DNA of 31,637 bases from Gryganskiella cystojenkinii. Taxonomy: Eukaryota > Mortierellomycota > Mortierellomycetes > Mortierellales > Mortierellaceae. A program made the position numbers and the translations under genes. The first letter of the stretch is position 1; each line of letters begins with the position of its first letter. Below the pieces are notes generated by a model that worked only from the letters and a program-made list of their open reading frames with translations, was not told where the DNA came from and searched no databases. This document shows positions 11,668-25,113 of the stretch, one piece after another. The stretch covers positions 1-31,637 of the forward strand of contig JAAAIG010000422.1 of NCBI GenBank assembly GCA_015852425.1. The letters are read 5' to 3'.

Positions 11668-12184
11668 CACAGACTAGCTGGAAAACAAAAAAACCCTCCC
11701 CCTCACTCTTTTCCCTAGCAAAGAAAACGCAGCTCTCAAAAAGCGAACTAATAATAATCAAGAAAATTGCTCGCGTCCTTTTTTTGCTATTCCCGACAAC
11801 CCACTCAGTCCTCGTCCTTCTTGACTCCATCTTTTTTCTCTTTCGCTGCAATCTGCTCTCACTCTGCTCATCCCGCCCCTTCGTTCGTCCTAACCCCTCT
11901 CTCCATCGCTTTGTATACCCTTCTCTCGCCAACACATCTCTTCCTTTTTTTCACATTCACTTTTTTTGACTTCTTCACCTCCCCCCTCACCTTTCGACCA
12001 GCCTATTGTTTTTTAATTCATATTTTTATTCCTCGGGCAGCCACGATACAATACCTTGTCCTCATCAACAACTAAGGAACATACATAGACAGCAGGAAAC
12101 ATTCTCATCCTCAGAAACGAAGCCCATCTTTTTATCTTTGCTCATCAGCTTTTCAATTCAACAACAACAACATATCAAGTCAAG

Positions 12185-17800
<5,616 letters not shown>

Positions 17801-18080
17801 GAGAGAGAAACCGCACTTTTTTGTCTCTAATTTTCTCCCTCTGTTTTCTATTATACCAGCCAATAATTTTTTATCCACTTCTTAATACCATCTTTCTTTT
17901 ACCTACCTTCTGCCTGTAACTTTTTTCCATTTCTTTTAACTTGTCTTTAAGATAAAACCAAAAATGAGAGATGACCCGCAAGCTCCTCCATGTCATTCAA
18001 CTTAATAAATAACCCCTCCAAAAAAATGTCAAACGAAAAAAAGTCGACATTCACATTCAGGTGGGTTTTATGGTGCTGTT
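17801..18080 (+). other. Kinase 3' flank and convergent spacer
   Basis: This is T-rich sequence after the kinase stop, followed by the end of the aspartate aminotransferase relic on the other strand. No gene is seen. Confidence 0.5.
18004..18009 (+). terminator. Putative poly(A) signal of the kinase gene
   Basis: AATAAA lies 204 nt past the kinase stop codon, in an AT-rich tail. Confidence 0.45.
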
Positions 18081-18812
18081 CTATCTTCTTTTTCCGACTT
18101 GGCCCCAATGATTGCGAACATCATCGACAGCCTGGGTGAAATATTGAACCTTATACGAATTCAATCTGGCCATGGAAATACGTCAGTTATCAGTCAGGTG
18201 AACATGCGTGCTACTTCTCCTTCAGAACCTTGACCTGAGGTTGCATCAGCCCTCGTGAACGAAAACATGCCATTTTGATTCACGATATGGTTTCATTTGT
18301 CAGGGGCGCCCAATCTCGTCAGCTCACCAAGGAGGATCTGGCGCATTTCAATGATCCTGTTTGCCTTCGGTTCTGTTCCCATTCTCCGTAAAATTTCTCA
18401 TCCGACAATATCAAGCTGACGATTCTCGATACGTGGGCCGACGGCTCTCTGAGCGTTTGCTCGATTTTGCCCTTGATCTCCTTGGTGCGCGAGAAGATCC
18501 TCTGGTTACCAGCCTGCTCAGAGTACAATCCAAACTTCTGGAGAAGGACTGAGCCACAAACAGCTCAAAACCTCGCTCGACAAAATAGCGGGCCCAGTGT
18601 GCATCCTTGCCGAGATCACCCGAGGCAGACCTTTGTTAGGCGCAATCAAAGAATATAAAGTGCTGTTTCGCTGCCATGACATCGGCGATTTGACGTCAAT
18701 GGTCCGGTGTGGGGTCGACAACAGTCGGTTATGGGCACAGGGGTGAATGAGGAAGATGGAGCCGTTGGGAGCGTTTTGCACAGCGTTGAGCATCCCTTGA
18801 GATCGACACCTG
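18081..18812 (-). pseudogene. Aspartate aminotransferase pseudogene, 5'-truncated
   Basis: Read on the minus strand across several frames, the segment follows the second half of class I aspartate aminotransferases in order: QNAPNGSIFLIHPCAHN, VDPTPDH-stop-RQIADVMAAKQ, FFDCA-stop, ASGDLGKDAH with ARYFVERGF, FVAQSFS, FGLYSEQAG, EIKGKIE, ARIVSLILSDEKFYGEWEQN-like sequence, RIIEMRQILLGEL, NHIVNQNGMFSF, QVKVLKEK-stop, and RISMARLNS near the natural C-terminus with a TAG at 18083-18081. At least four single-base frameshifts are needed, and stops replace Trp (18698-18696) and Tyr (18638-18636) among others. The frameshift between SFS and FGLY hits the place of the PLP-binding Lys. Similarity begins near 18809, next to an AG that may have been a splice acceptor; the N-terminal 40 per cent of the enzyme is not recognisable upstream. 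The active enzyme interconverts aspartate/oxoglutarate and oxaloacetate/glutamate. Confidence 0.85.
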
Positions 18813-19102
18813 TCGATCAAAAAACCTTGATCAATTCCATAAGTTTCCTCTCCCTCCTCCTGACCAAACTCGAGATCTGAAGTCGATGCTCAAACCTTAG
18901 CGCTGCAACCGCTCCTTGGCGTGGTCCAGTGGAGTCCGATGCTGGAGCATCCTAAATTCTGTGACTATGACATGGAACAGGGCCTGAATTAACTCGCACG
19001 ACTTTTCGAAGCGCTGGCAAAACACCTCCGTGAATTCCGTCCCCGTCGTCATCGCTTCTCTGCCAGTTCCAACTTCCCACCCACCTCCTTGTCGTCGTCC
19101 TC
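18813..19102. other. Spacer between two gene relics
   Basis: I see no supported feature. The part near 18990-19100 may hold further worn sequence of the plus-strand NTPase-like relic, but no conserved block can be named. Confidence 0.4.
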
Positions 19103-19860
19103 ATGGTCAAAGGAGCAAACTCTTCAGCTCCTACTCCTAAAGATCGAATGTGGATCATCTTGGATGACATTTGTTCTGAGGTAACAATTTGTTGGTGTTA
19201 TCAAAAAATCATCTCAAAAAACACCTCATGTTTTCCGCACCTGAAGAACACCGGTTCACTCATGCGTGTCTTCTTAGGACGTGACCCCACGACCCTTGCT
19301 GTCCCCAACCTTTCATGCGTTTCGAGAAGTCGGCGACTATCGGCCTATGCTGGTTACCTGTGGCACTGGCTTGAGTAACCCTCTTCTGGGTCCAGAGTTT
19401 AGGCTCAGGTCTGAGGAGATGCACCAACTTTGATGTAATCAATCCAATAAGATCAATACTGGCTAACATCTGTAGCTCATCTTTATGCGAACAGTGTAAC
19501 TTTTTTTTTCTTATTTTCTAATTGTACGACTAAAAATAGTGCATAGAGTCCCATGGGTAGACTGGTCAGGATTCAATCAACGTGTACATCTCGCGGATTC
19601 AAGGTTGTCCCACTGATTTATTGAACAAAGTGTGCCACTTGACTGACAAGAGCACGAAAGTGGAGTGGGGCGGCCTAGAATGAACTAGGCATTGCACCCC
19701 CTTCCGCCGTCTCGGCTCATTGCCATCGGTGTCGGCTGGACGACAAATCAGGACAGGTTCTGCACAAACGTATCCTCGAGGAGGTAGTGGACATGCTGGT
19801 CGTAAGACTTGTAGGGTTCTTCCGGCTAATTACAGTTGCAATTGAAAAGATTGAAAGGAA
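19103..19860 (+). pseudogene. Decayed P-loop NTPase / Crinkler-like gene remnant
   Basis: Ordered fragments on the plus strand look like parts of one former gene. At about 19150-19180 is WIILDDICSE, shaped like a Walker B strand. An intact intron-like piece (GTAACA...CTTAG, 19181-19277, phase 0) leads into LLSPTFHAFREVGDYRPML and VTCGTGLS (19278-19370). At 19546-19610 comes ESHG-stop-TGQDSINVYISRI, where the TAG at 19558-19560 replaces the Trp expected in a GWT motif. At about 19772-19850 is EEVVDMLVVRLVGFF with ITVAIEKI. From memory, blocks of the type 'CGTGLS', 'GWTD..SI..YISR' and 'RFRP...AIE' occur in this order in large Mortierella and Rhizophagus families often labelled Crinkler or NTPase. 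The in-frame stop and frame changes indicate a dead copy. The family name is tentative. Confidence 0.5.
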
Positions 19861-19942
19861 TGAGCGTTCGCAAGGTAAATGGATCACGATCCCGCTCACT
19901 ACTGTATTTAGTTCTATCCCGACAAATATCATAGTTAGTTTC

Positions 19943-19976
19943 GGCCGATATGCTATCGGCCAATGCTACCCATTGG
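19943..19976. repeat. Two adjoining inverted repeats
   Basis: GGCCGATA (19943-19950) and TATCGGCC (19954-19961) form an 8-bp perfect dyad with a 3-nt centre. CCAATG (19960-19965) and CATTGG (19971-19976) form a second dyad overlapping its end. Confidence 0.85.
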
Positions 19977-20013
19977 TACCAGAGTCCTTCCAGAGGTTCT
20001 GTAGGTTGTTATA

Positions 20014-20116
20014 TTTTGAAATTACGTGGCAGTGCACTGAATTGATTGAGAATAAACCCACTGTCAATGTTTGCAGCGCGAGAGGGATATCAGTGCACTG
20101 CCACGTACTTTTGAAA
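20014..20116. mobile_element. 87-bp MITE-like element with flanking 8-bp direct repeats
   Basis: Two perfect 18-bp terminal inverted repeats (20023-20040 TACGTGGCAGTGCACTGA and its complement at 20090-20107) enclose 49 bp. Outside them, one base away on each side, TTTTGAAA occurs as a direct repeat (20014-20021 and 20109-20116), as a target-site duplication would. Eight bases is the duplication length of hAT elements, but the ends do not clearly match hAT consensus. It has no coding capacity. It could instead be a chance dyad within a regulatory region. Confidence 0.45.
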
Positions 20117-20126
20117 AATCTACAAA

Positions 20127-20233
20127 CACTCTTGGGGAGGCTCTGTGAGTTCGAGAGCCGTCGTTGTACTCCCCAAAGTTTTATAACGCATAGATTCGAC
20201 GCGCGTACTGTACTCTACAGTACTTAGTGCAGT
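20127..20233. repeat. Nested dyads and AGTGCA motifs upstream of the secreted protein gene
   Basis: TTGGGGAG (20132-20139) pairs with CTCCCCAA (20169-20176), and inside it GGCTCT (20139-20144) pairs with AGAGCC (20154-20159). GTACTGTA (20205-20212) pairs with TACAGTAC (20216-20223) around a CTC centre. TTAGTGCAGT at 20224-20233 recurs at 20314-20323. Confidence 0.75.
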
Positions 20234-20341
20234 TGTTTGCTTTTTCTCTTGAGAAATTGAGTTCTGTACTCATACTGGGCTCTACATGCACGTCAGCTCT
20301 ACGCGCCGCCTTTTTAGTGCAGTATAGTCAAGGTTCTAATC

Positions 20342-20354
20342 AACCCCAGGGGTT
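20342..20354. repeat. Palindrome AACCCC-A-GGGGTT
   Basis: A perfect 6-bp dyad around one A, about 65 bp upstream of the CCAAT/TATA pair of the secreted protein gene. It could be a protein-binding site. Confidence 0.6.
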
Positions 20355-20415
20355 AGCAACAAGCAGAAAACAAACAGGTAACCCGGTAATCGCGCACATG
20401 TCATTTGGCATGTCG

Positions 20416-20429
20416 ATTGGTATAAAAAG
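20416..20429 (+). promoter_or_regulatory. Reverse CCAAT box joined to a TATA box
   Basis: ATTGG (20416-20420, reverse CCAAT) directly abuts TATAAAAAG (20421-20429). Transcription would start near 20450-20460, in a CT-rich stretch, about 315 nt of genomic distance before the ATG at 20772. It is the clearest core promoter in the window. Confidence 0.65.
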
Positions 20430-20501
20430 GCGTCCTAATCCCATTTCTGATCCTTCATCCTGCAACTCCTCCTTCATCTTACCTTTGCACACAGAAACAA
20501 A

Positions 20502-20762
20502 GTAAGCGACGCCTTCCCGACTTAGTCTCTTGCGACTTAGACTGTCGTCTGTCTCAACCATGAACTCACATCTACAATTTTTATAGCTTCTGTGACTCTA
20601 ATCTCGTTGCCGAACGCAGTTTCCTTCTTGTATCTCTAAAGACCCCTCCCAACAAGCAATGTAAGCAACTCGCATTCCACTCATCAGCTTGGTTCTCATG
20701 CACCAAATTGACTTTCATGAACTAAGATTCCCAATTTCTTTTTTCTGATACTTTCAAATCAG
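20502..20762 (+). other. 5' leader with two introns ahead of the secreted protein
   Basis: Intron A runs from GTAAGC at 20502 to TTTATAG at 20586 (85 nt). A 74-nt non-coding exon (20587-20660) follows. Intron B runs from GTAAGC at 20661 to AATCAG at 20762 (102 nt), 9 nt before the start codon. Both have good consensus ends. The donor of intron B overlaps an ATG-TAA start-stop pair (20659-20664) that exists only in unspliced RNA. Confidence 0.6.
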
Positions 20763-20771
20763 CACCCACAA

Positions 20772-21176
20772 ATGTTCAAGCAACTCGTGCTGTTGGTGCT
20801 CATGGCAGTAGCTGTTAACGCTTGGTCCTTCACCGTGTGGACGGAGGACAACAGAGGCGGAAAGCATAGAGCTTACTACGATCTCAGAGCCGGCAACAAC
20901 TGCTACAACCTCGACTCTGCCATCACCAGAGCGAGAGTCGGCTCCTTCTCGTTCTGCTCGATGGCGTGGACGAGATGCAGCATTACTATTCACAGTAAGA
21001 CGGGCTGCCAAGGAGACAACTTGGGGAGTGCTACCGCTGCTGAGCCCTTTAGCCGCTTCTACAAGAAATCAACATCCTTGGAGGGAAGCTACATGAAGAG
21101 CTTCCGAATTCAGGGTTGTAAGGGCATCCCCGTGGGCGGAAACCTTGACGTCCAAATCTGCAAGGGCGACAAGTAA
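20772..21176 (+). CDS. Small secreted six-cysteine protein
   Basis: A single coding exon gives 134 residues. Residues 1-17 are a clear signal peptide with cleavage predicted after VNA, leaving a mature protein of about 117 residues. Cysteines are at 44, 62, 69, 79, 116 and 130, which suits three disulfides outside the cell. There are no membrane segments, GPI signal or recognised catalytic residues. The pattern of aromatic and Gly residues (FTVWTEDNRGG, YYDLRAGNNCYNL, CSITIHSKTGCQG, MKSFRIQGC) is compatible with a beta/gamma-crystallin-like or small beta-sandwich fold as found in some fungal and bacterial secreted proteins, but this is only a fold guess. Its TATA promoter, dyad-rich upstream DNA and two leader introns suggest tightly regulated, high expression. 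Function (effector-like, antimicrobial, structural) cannot be read from the sequence. Confidence 0.88.
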   Translation: MFKQLVLLVLMAVAVNAWSFTVWTEDNRGGKHRAYYDLRAGNNCYNLDSAITRARVGSFSFCSMAWTRCSITIHSKTGCQGDNLGSATAAEPFSRFYKKSTSLEGSYMKSFRIQGCKGIPVGGNLDVQICKGDK

Positions 21177-22244
21177 TCACAAGCTTTGCTTAGTTTTTTA
21201 ACCCCCCTCCCCCATAACCATTCTTTAACTTTCTGTTTCCTCAACTTAACGGAGATCTCAGAGATCTCAGCTTGGATTGGTTTTTTTACAGATCCCTTCC
21301 TCCAACTTTTCGTTACCCCGTACATAAAATTCATTAAAAGCAAAAAAAAAGTTTAACCGTCGATTGTTCTGAAGCTTGTGAACTGAACCAAACATGCGAG
21401 TAAGAAATACCGCCTGCCTTTTCCATTCGTTCAGAATCAGACCCTCAACACTCGGTATCATTTTGGTGCTCAAAACGGTAACGAGCCTGTGGAAGGAGGT
21501 TAAGCGAAAGAAGAAAGCAAAATTGCGATTTTAGTAGAGCGTGAACCTGTAGCATTGCTCAAGGTTTCTTCTTTTAGTTCAAACGCATTTTTTTCCCCCT
21601 CTTCCTCGCTTTTCTTTTTTCTCCCTTTCAGCTTTGATCCCAGAAACACAGTAATCCCTCACGTCTGAGAATCGCTCAGTTATCATGGTGTAGCGCTCTG
21701 CTGAATAATTATCTGTCTTTCCGGGGTCTTCTAGGTTCTCGCTGCTTGACAGTTACAAACGAACGAGACCCCACCACGGTATCGAGGAGACTTAAAGAAT
21801 GAATTAATGAACTATGAATGGAGAAGGGAATTGTAGATAAGGAGAAGCAGAGAGAGGTATGAATAAAGCGAGCTCTTTTATTCGCAAAATCGAAGCTACG
21901 GCACGCCTGGAGTGGAACAGAGTGGCGTTGTTTGGGCACGCGGGTCACAACATGGTCGATCGAGTGCTTGCTCTACTGGTCCGGAAAGGGTTGTTCGTGT
22001 TATCTACTTTGCGCATTGCACAAACCAAAAAAGCTCTCTTTCTTTTTGACAGCAATCGTATTGCATCTGTGTGCTGCGATTGCAAAAAAGTCGTTTTTTG
22101 GTGGATCCGAAAACTCACAAATCATACCCCATTCCGGCTTGCCATTGGCATTTCCTTTTCAAAGCTTGCTGGGATCCCTTTCTTAAAATTCGCGTTATTT
22201 TATTAAGAGCATGGGATAAATAGAATGGCGATAAGTACCATAGA
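21177..22244. other. Convergent intergenic region
   Basis: This is AT-rich space between the secreted protein gene and the siderophore transporter, which end towards each other. A tandem GAGATCTCA pair lies at 21252-21269 in the likely 3' UTR of the secreted gene. A 115-codon plus-strand frame at 21859-22206 has no conserved features and was not called. Confidence 0.5.
22199..22204 (-). terminator. Putative poly(A) signal of the siderophore transporter
   Basis: A minus-strand AATAAA lies about 41 nt past the stop codon at 22245. Confidence 0.45.
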
Positions 22245-24377
22245 TCAGTTCTTGATCTCGGGATCTGTTATCTCGCCCTCCACCTTTCTGTCGTCCACCT
22301 TTACAGCGTCCCCCTCTTCCTCTTCGTCCTTCTTGCGCAGGTCAATATCCCGCATGAAGAACGTGATGATCGCGACAGGGACGGCAATGCACATACCAAT
22401 AATCAGCAGTAGCATCTGTGCATCCGCATAGGCCTCTACGAGCTGGGCCTTCTTAATCGGATCCGTCGCCGTCATGTTCTTGATGTACTCAAAGTAATCG
22501 TTCATGGCCAGGTTCTCGTCGTACTCGCCTACAATGTGCTTAGCTAGACGCGCGGGCAAGTACTGTGTCCAAATACCGCCGCTCAGAGCACTACCAAAGG
22601 CATACCCGAAAGAGTTGAGGACGCGAGAGGCCTATAATATGTTGTGCCAAGGCAAAAAAATGTTAAAAAGGATTACAATAAGCAGCAGCATTCATCTTCC
22701 CCTTTCCACTTACACCAATGACGGTGGCGACATCGGCCTTGGCCACGGATCCGGTGATAGCGATGATTGCCGCAACATTAGCCATGCCTGCCGCACCTCC
22801 CGCCACAACCTGGGCAGCTACAACGAAAAAGTCTGAGGAGGTGGGCTTGCGAGCTGGGATCTGCAGGCCAAGTCCAACGGTGTGAATCACAATACCTGCC
22901 CAGATGAAAGGGCGGTAAGTATTATAGCGCTTCATCAACAAACCAGTCGCCAACTCTGCAATGGGCCAAATCACCTGATAGCCGCGCTCGAGAAGCTGTG
23001 CCCTGCCGAAATCGACGTCGCGGGCCACAACGAGGTAGATGCCATAATACACATAGCTGTGGGGTAAATGAAACAAACAAGCAAACAGTTCTAGTATTCT
23101 TGTCAACATAAAAAAAAAAAAAATCTCCTTTCGATGAAATTTCCGAGTGGCAATACTTGAAGGCGTTCATGACAGTGAACAAAAAGATGACAGCGAGGCC
23201 GCCAAACGTCGTGCGATCCGTCCAGATGCGCATGGGCATGATCGGCTTGTTTGAGAACTTGACTTCCCAAATAACCAAGAGCACTAAAATGACCAAACCC
23301 GAGAAGAACATGCCCAAAATCCTGGGATTGGTCCAGTTACCCTCATGACTTTTGGCAATGATAATCGGCAGGAGTGTTAGGCTCAGTCCAGCGGCGATCA
23401 GTACAGCGCCCACGGCATCGTACTCCTGGAGAAGCCAGCGCAGGTCCTTGTGCACGATTTGCTGTCCTCTACTAGCCGTGCTTCGCTCGGCCTTTCGTTG
23501 GAGGTGCCACAGAGGAATCAAAAGAGAGACTGCGCCGACTCCTGCAACCACGCCGATGATGATGTAGATAATGCGCCAGTTGGCTCCGTTATTGATATCG
23601 GTCAAGGGATTGATAATTGGGTTGATGATGAATGCCATGACAACAGTTGGCATATCCCACATGGCGAAAAGCACTCCACGATCGACAAGCTTGGTAGCGT
23701 CTATACGGATACCAAATATAAAATAGTTGGATGGCGACGATTACGAAGGCATGTACAACGAAATAGCAAAGCATAATAGATGTTGTTCGTACCAGCCATC
23801 AAGATCTGCATTATGGTCAACAGACCAGTGGATCCAATGCCGTAAGAGATCTGGCCGAGAGCAAATTGTAGAAAAACCTTGGAGGTACCCTGAATGGCGT
23901 AGCCGAGCAAGTAAAAGAGCATGGAAATTGTCAGGGCCTGGGCGCGACCCACGACGTCCGAGAACTTTGTGTAGAAAGGCACCAGAGCAGTAGCGATGAT
24001 CTCGAGGATCGTAGGCAGGATCGAGCCCAGGGAGATGACCTCAAACACACCGATGACGGCACCGAGACAGCCATACATGAGGTTAACCTCGAACGAATGG
24101 CAGATAGCGTTTACCAGAATGCTGTTATTTTCACGGAACCAAAACGATGAGTTAAAAAAAACAGAGAAAGTTAGGACTTTGAAGGGAATCAACATGTTCA
24201 AAGGTGTAGAGGTGACGAAAAATCAAAATAAATTTTTACTCCCAAAACATACGCTCCGATGAGGATGTGCATCTCTTTGCGTGAGAATAGAGTGCGATCA
24301 AGGATCTTGGAAGTGGGGATTGCGGCCAAAGGAGCAGTGTCTCTCCCGTGGTTGCCCTGTTCTTCAGTCTGTGACAT
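22245..24377 (-). CDS. Siderophore-iron transporter (MFS, SIT family)
   Basis: Five exons: 24377-24253, 24121-23793, 23700-23157, 23056-22714 and 22631-22245, with introns of 131, 92, 100 and 82 nt, giving 575 residues. The GTATGT donor at 24252 was chosen over a later GT because it alone restores frame (LIGA-ILVNAICHSFEVNL). The protein is a multi-span membrane carrier. QILMADATKLVDRGVLFAMW is the strongly conserved SIT block (ADxTxLxxRG), and it spans an intron. The large extracytoplasmic loop before the last helix (from about YLPARL to YADAQ) and a charged cytoplasmic tail are also typical. SIT carriers import ferri-siderophores by proton symport at the plasma membrane or endosomes. The specific siderophore is unknown. 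Two GATA-type sites lie 240-290 bp upstream of the ATG, fitting iron repression. Confidence 0.92.
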
Positions 24378-24436
24378 GATCGATGAGGTACGACGAGGAC
24401 GAGGACAGTGACGAAGAAAGAGACGGAGAGAGAGGG

Positions 24437-24453
24437 GAGAGAGAGAGAGAGAG
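24437..24453 (+). repeat. (GA)n microsatellite
   Basis: A 17-nt GA run within a longer purine tract, about 60 bp upstream of the siderophore transporter ATG; it is CT on the sense strand. Confidence 0.9.
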
Positions 24454-24616
24454 TGGAAGAGGTTATGGTCGTGGGAGGATGAGGATGAGGAAGAAAAGAA
24501 ACGCTAGAACAACTCCTCGGCTGCTGCCTTTTAAGCACTACATAAAACTGAGGCCAGCTGTATAAGCTTTCGTGGGTTGTCCCCTGAAAACATTTAAGGT
24601 TCACCTTTCCATCGCC

Positions 24617-24667
24617 ATCTGATATCTCATGGGCGTACCGTAACTGTCTGAGGTTTGGATCTGATAA
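24617..24667 (+). promoter_or_regulatory. Two iron-responsive GATA-type sites
   Basis: ATCTGATAA at 24659-24667 matches ATCWGATAA, the extended site bound by fungal iron-sensing GATA repressors (the Urbs1/SRE/SreA/Fep1 group). ATCTGATAT at 24617-24625 differs only at the last base. Both are in the same orientation, 240-290 bp upstream of the siderophore transporter start. Confidence 0.6.
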
Positions 24668-25083
24668 CGGCATTACCGACAAAAACGAGGGCAGTGCAGT
24701 ACAAAGACGCAAACGCTCAAAAGCGGACAACCAAAACAGATACCAAAAAAAGTGGGGCCTGCGTGTTGATTTGTGTATGTATGTGTACGTGTCTGTGTTT
24801 GGATGTATTTTTGCTGGCTTACTTCATGCTTTATTCTTAATCATTGTTTTTTTTGTCTCTGGGCTTGATCTACGTCGATTTGTCGTCGACTGAGTATAAT
24901 TGAATAGGTCGTCTGTCGAAAGCTGTTTGTGCTTGCGGAACATCAGGTCAAGAAGAGGAAAGGGTCAGTAATTGAGAAACCTAAATTGAAATCGGCTCTG
25001 TTGCTAATAACATTATCGAAGTATGCAGTCGCAAATGATGCAAAGAGGGGGCGGCCTGGACTTTACATTTCATTTTTCACTGT

Positions 25084-25113
25084 CTGATTTTACCGGGTAA
25101 AGCGTAAAATCAG
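25084..25113. repeat. Nested inverted repeat
   Basis: CTGATTTTAC (25084-25093) and GTAAAATCAG (25104-25113) are perfect 10-bp arms. TTTACC-G-GGTAAA (25089-25101) forms an alternative dyad overlapping the left arm and loop. Confidence 0.8.

Larger units (their letters stand above)
9643..12184. other. 2.5-kb divergent intergenic region with homopurine/homopyrimidine tracts
   Basis: This is the shared upstream region of the minus-strand gene and the Kin4-type kinase gene. It contains CT-rich DNA on the sense side of each gene, a 23-T run at 10859-10881, paired 14-bp direct repeats at 10610-10643 beside a TATAAAG, and three copies of CCATTCATC at 11641-11667. From about 11560 to 12180 the plus strand is almost pure pyrimidine with interspersed A and forms the likely kinase leader. 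The longer open frames are translations of these tracts and were not called. No RNA gene was seen. Confidence 0.5.

Noticed and set aside
21859..22206. 115-codon plus-strand frame with a CCDC motif
   Set aside because: It starts with an ATG but looks like translated AT-rich 3' flank, with mixed Phe/Lys runs and no domain.
24236..24730. 164-codon minus-strand frame overlapping the start of the siderophore transporter
   Set aside because: It uses a different frame from the first exon, whose frame splices correctly to the conserved SIT sequence; the rest is leader CT tract.
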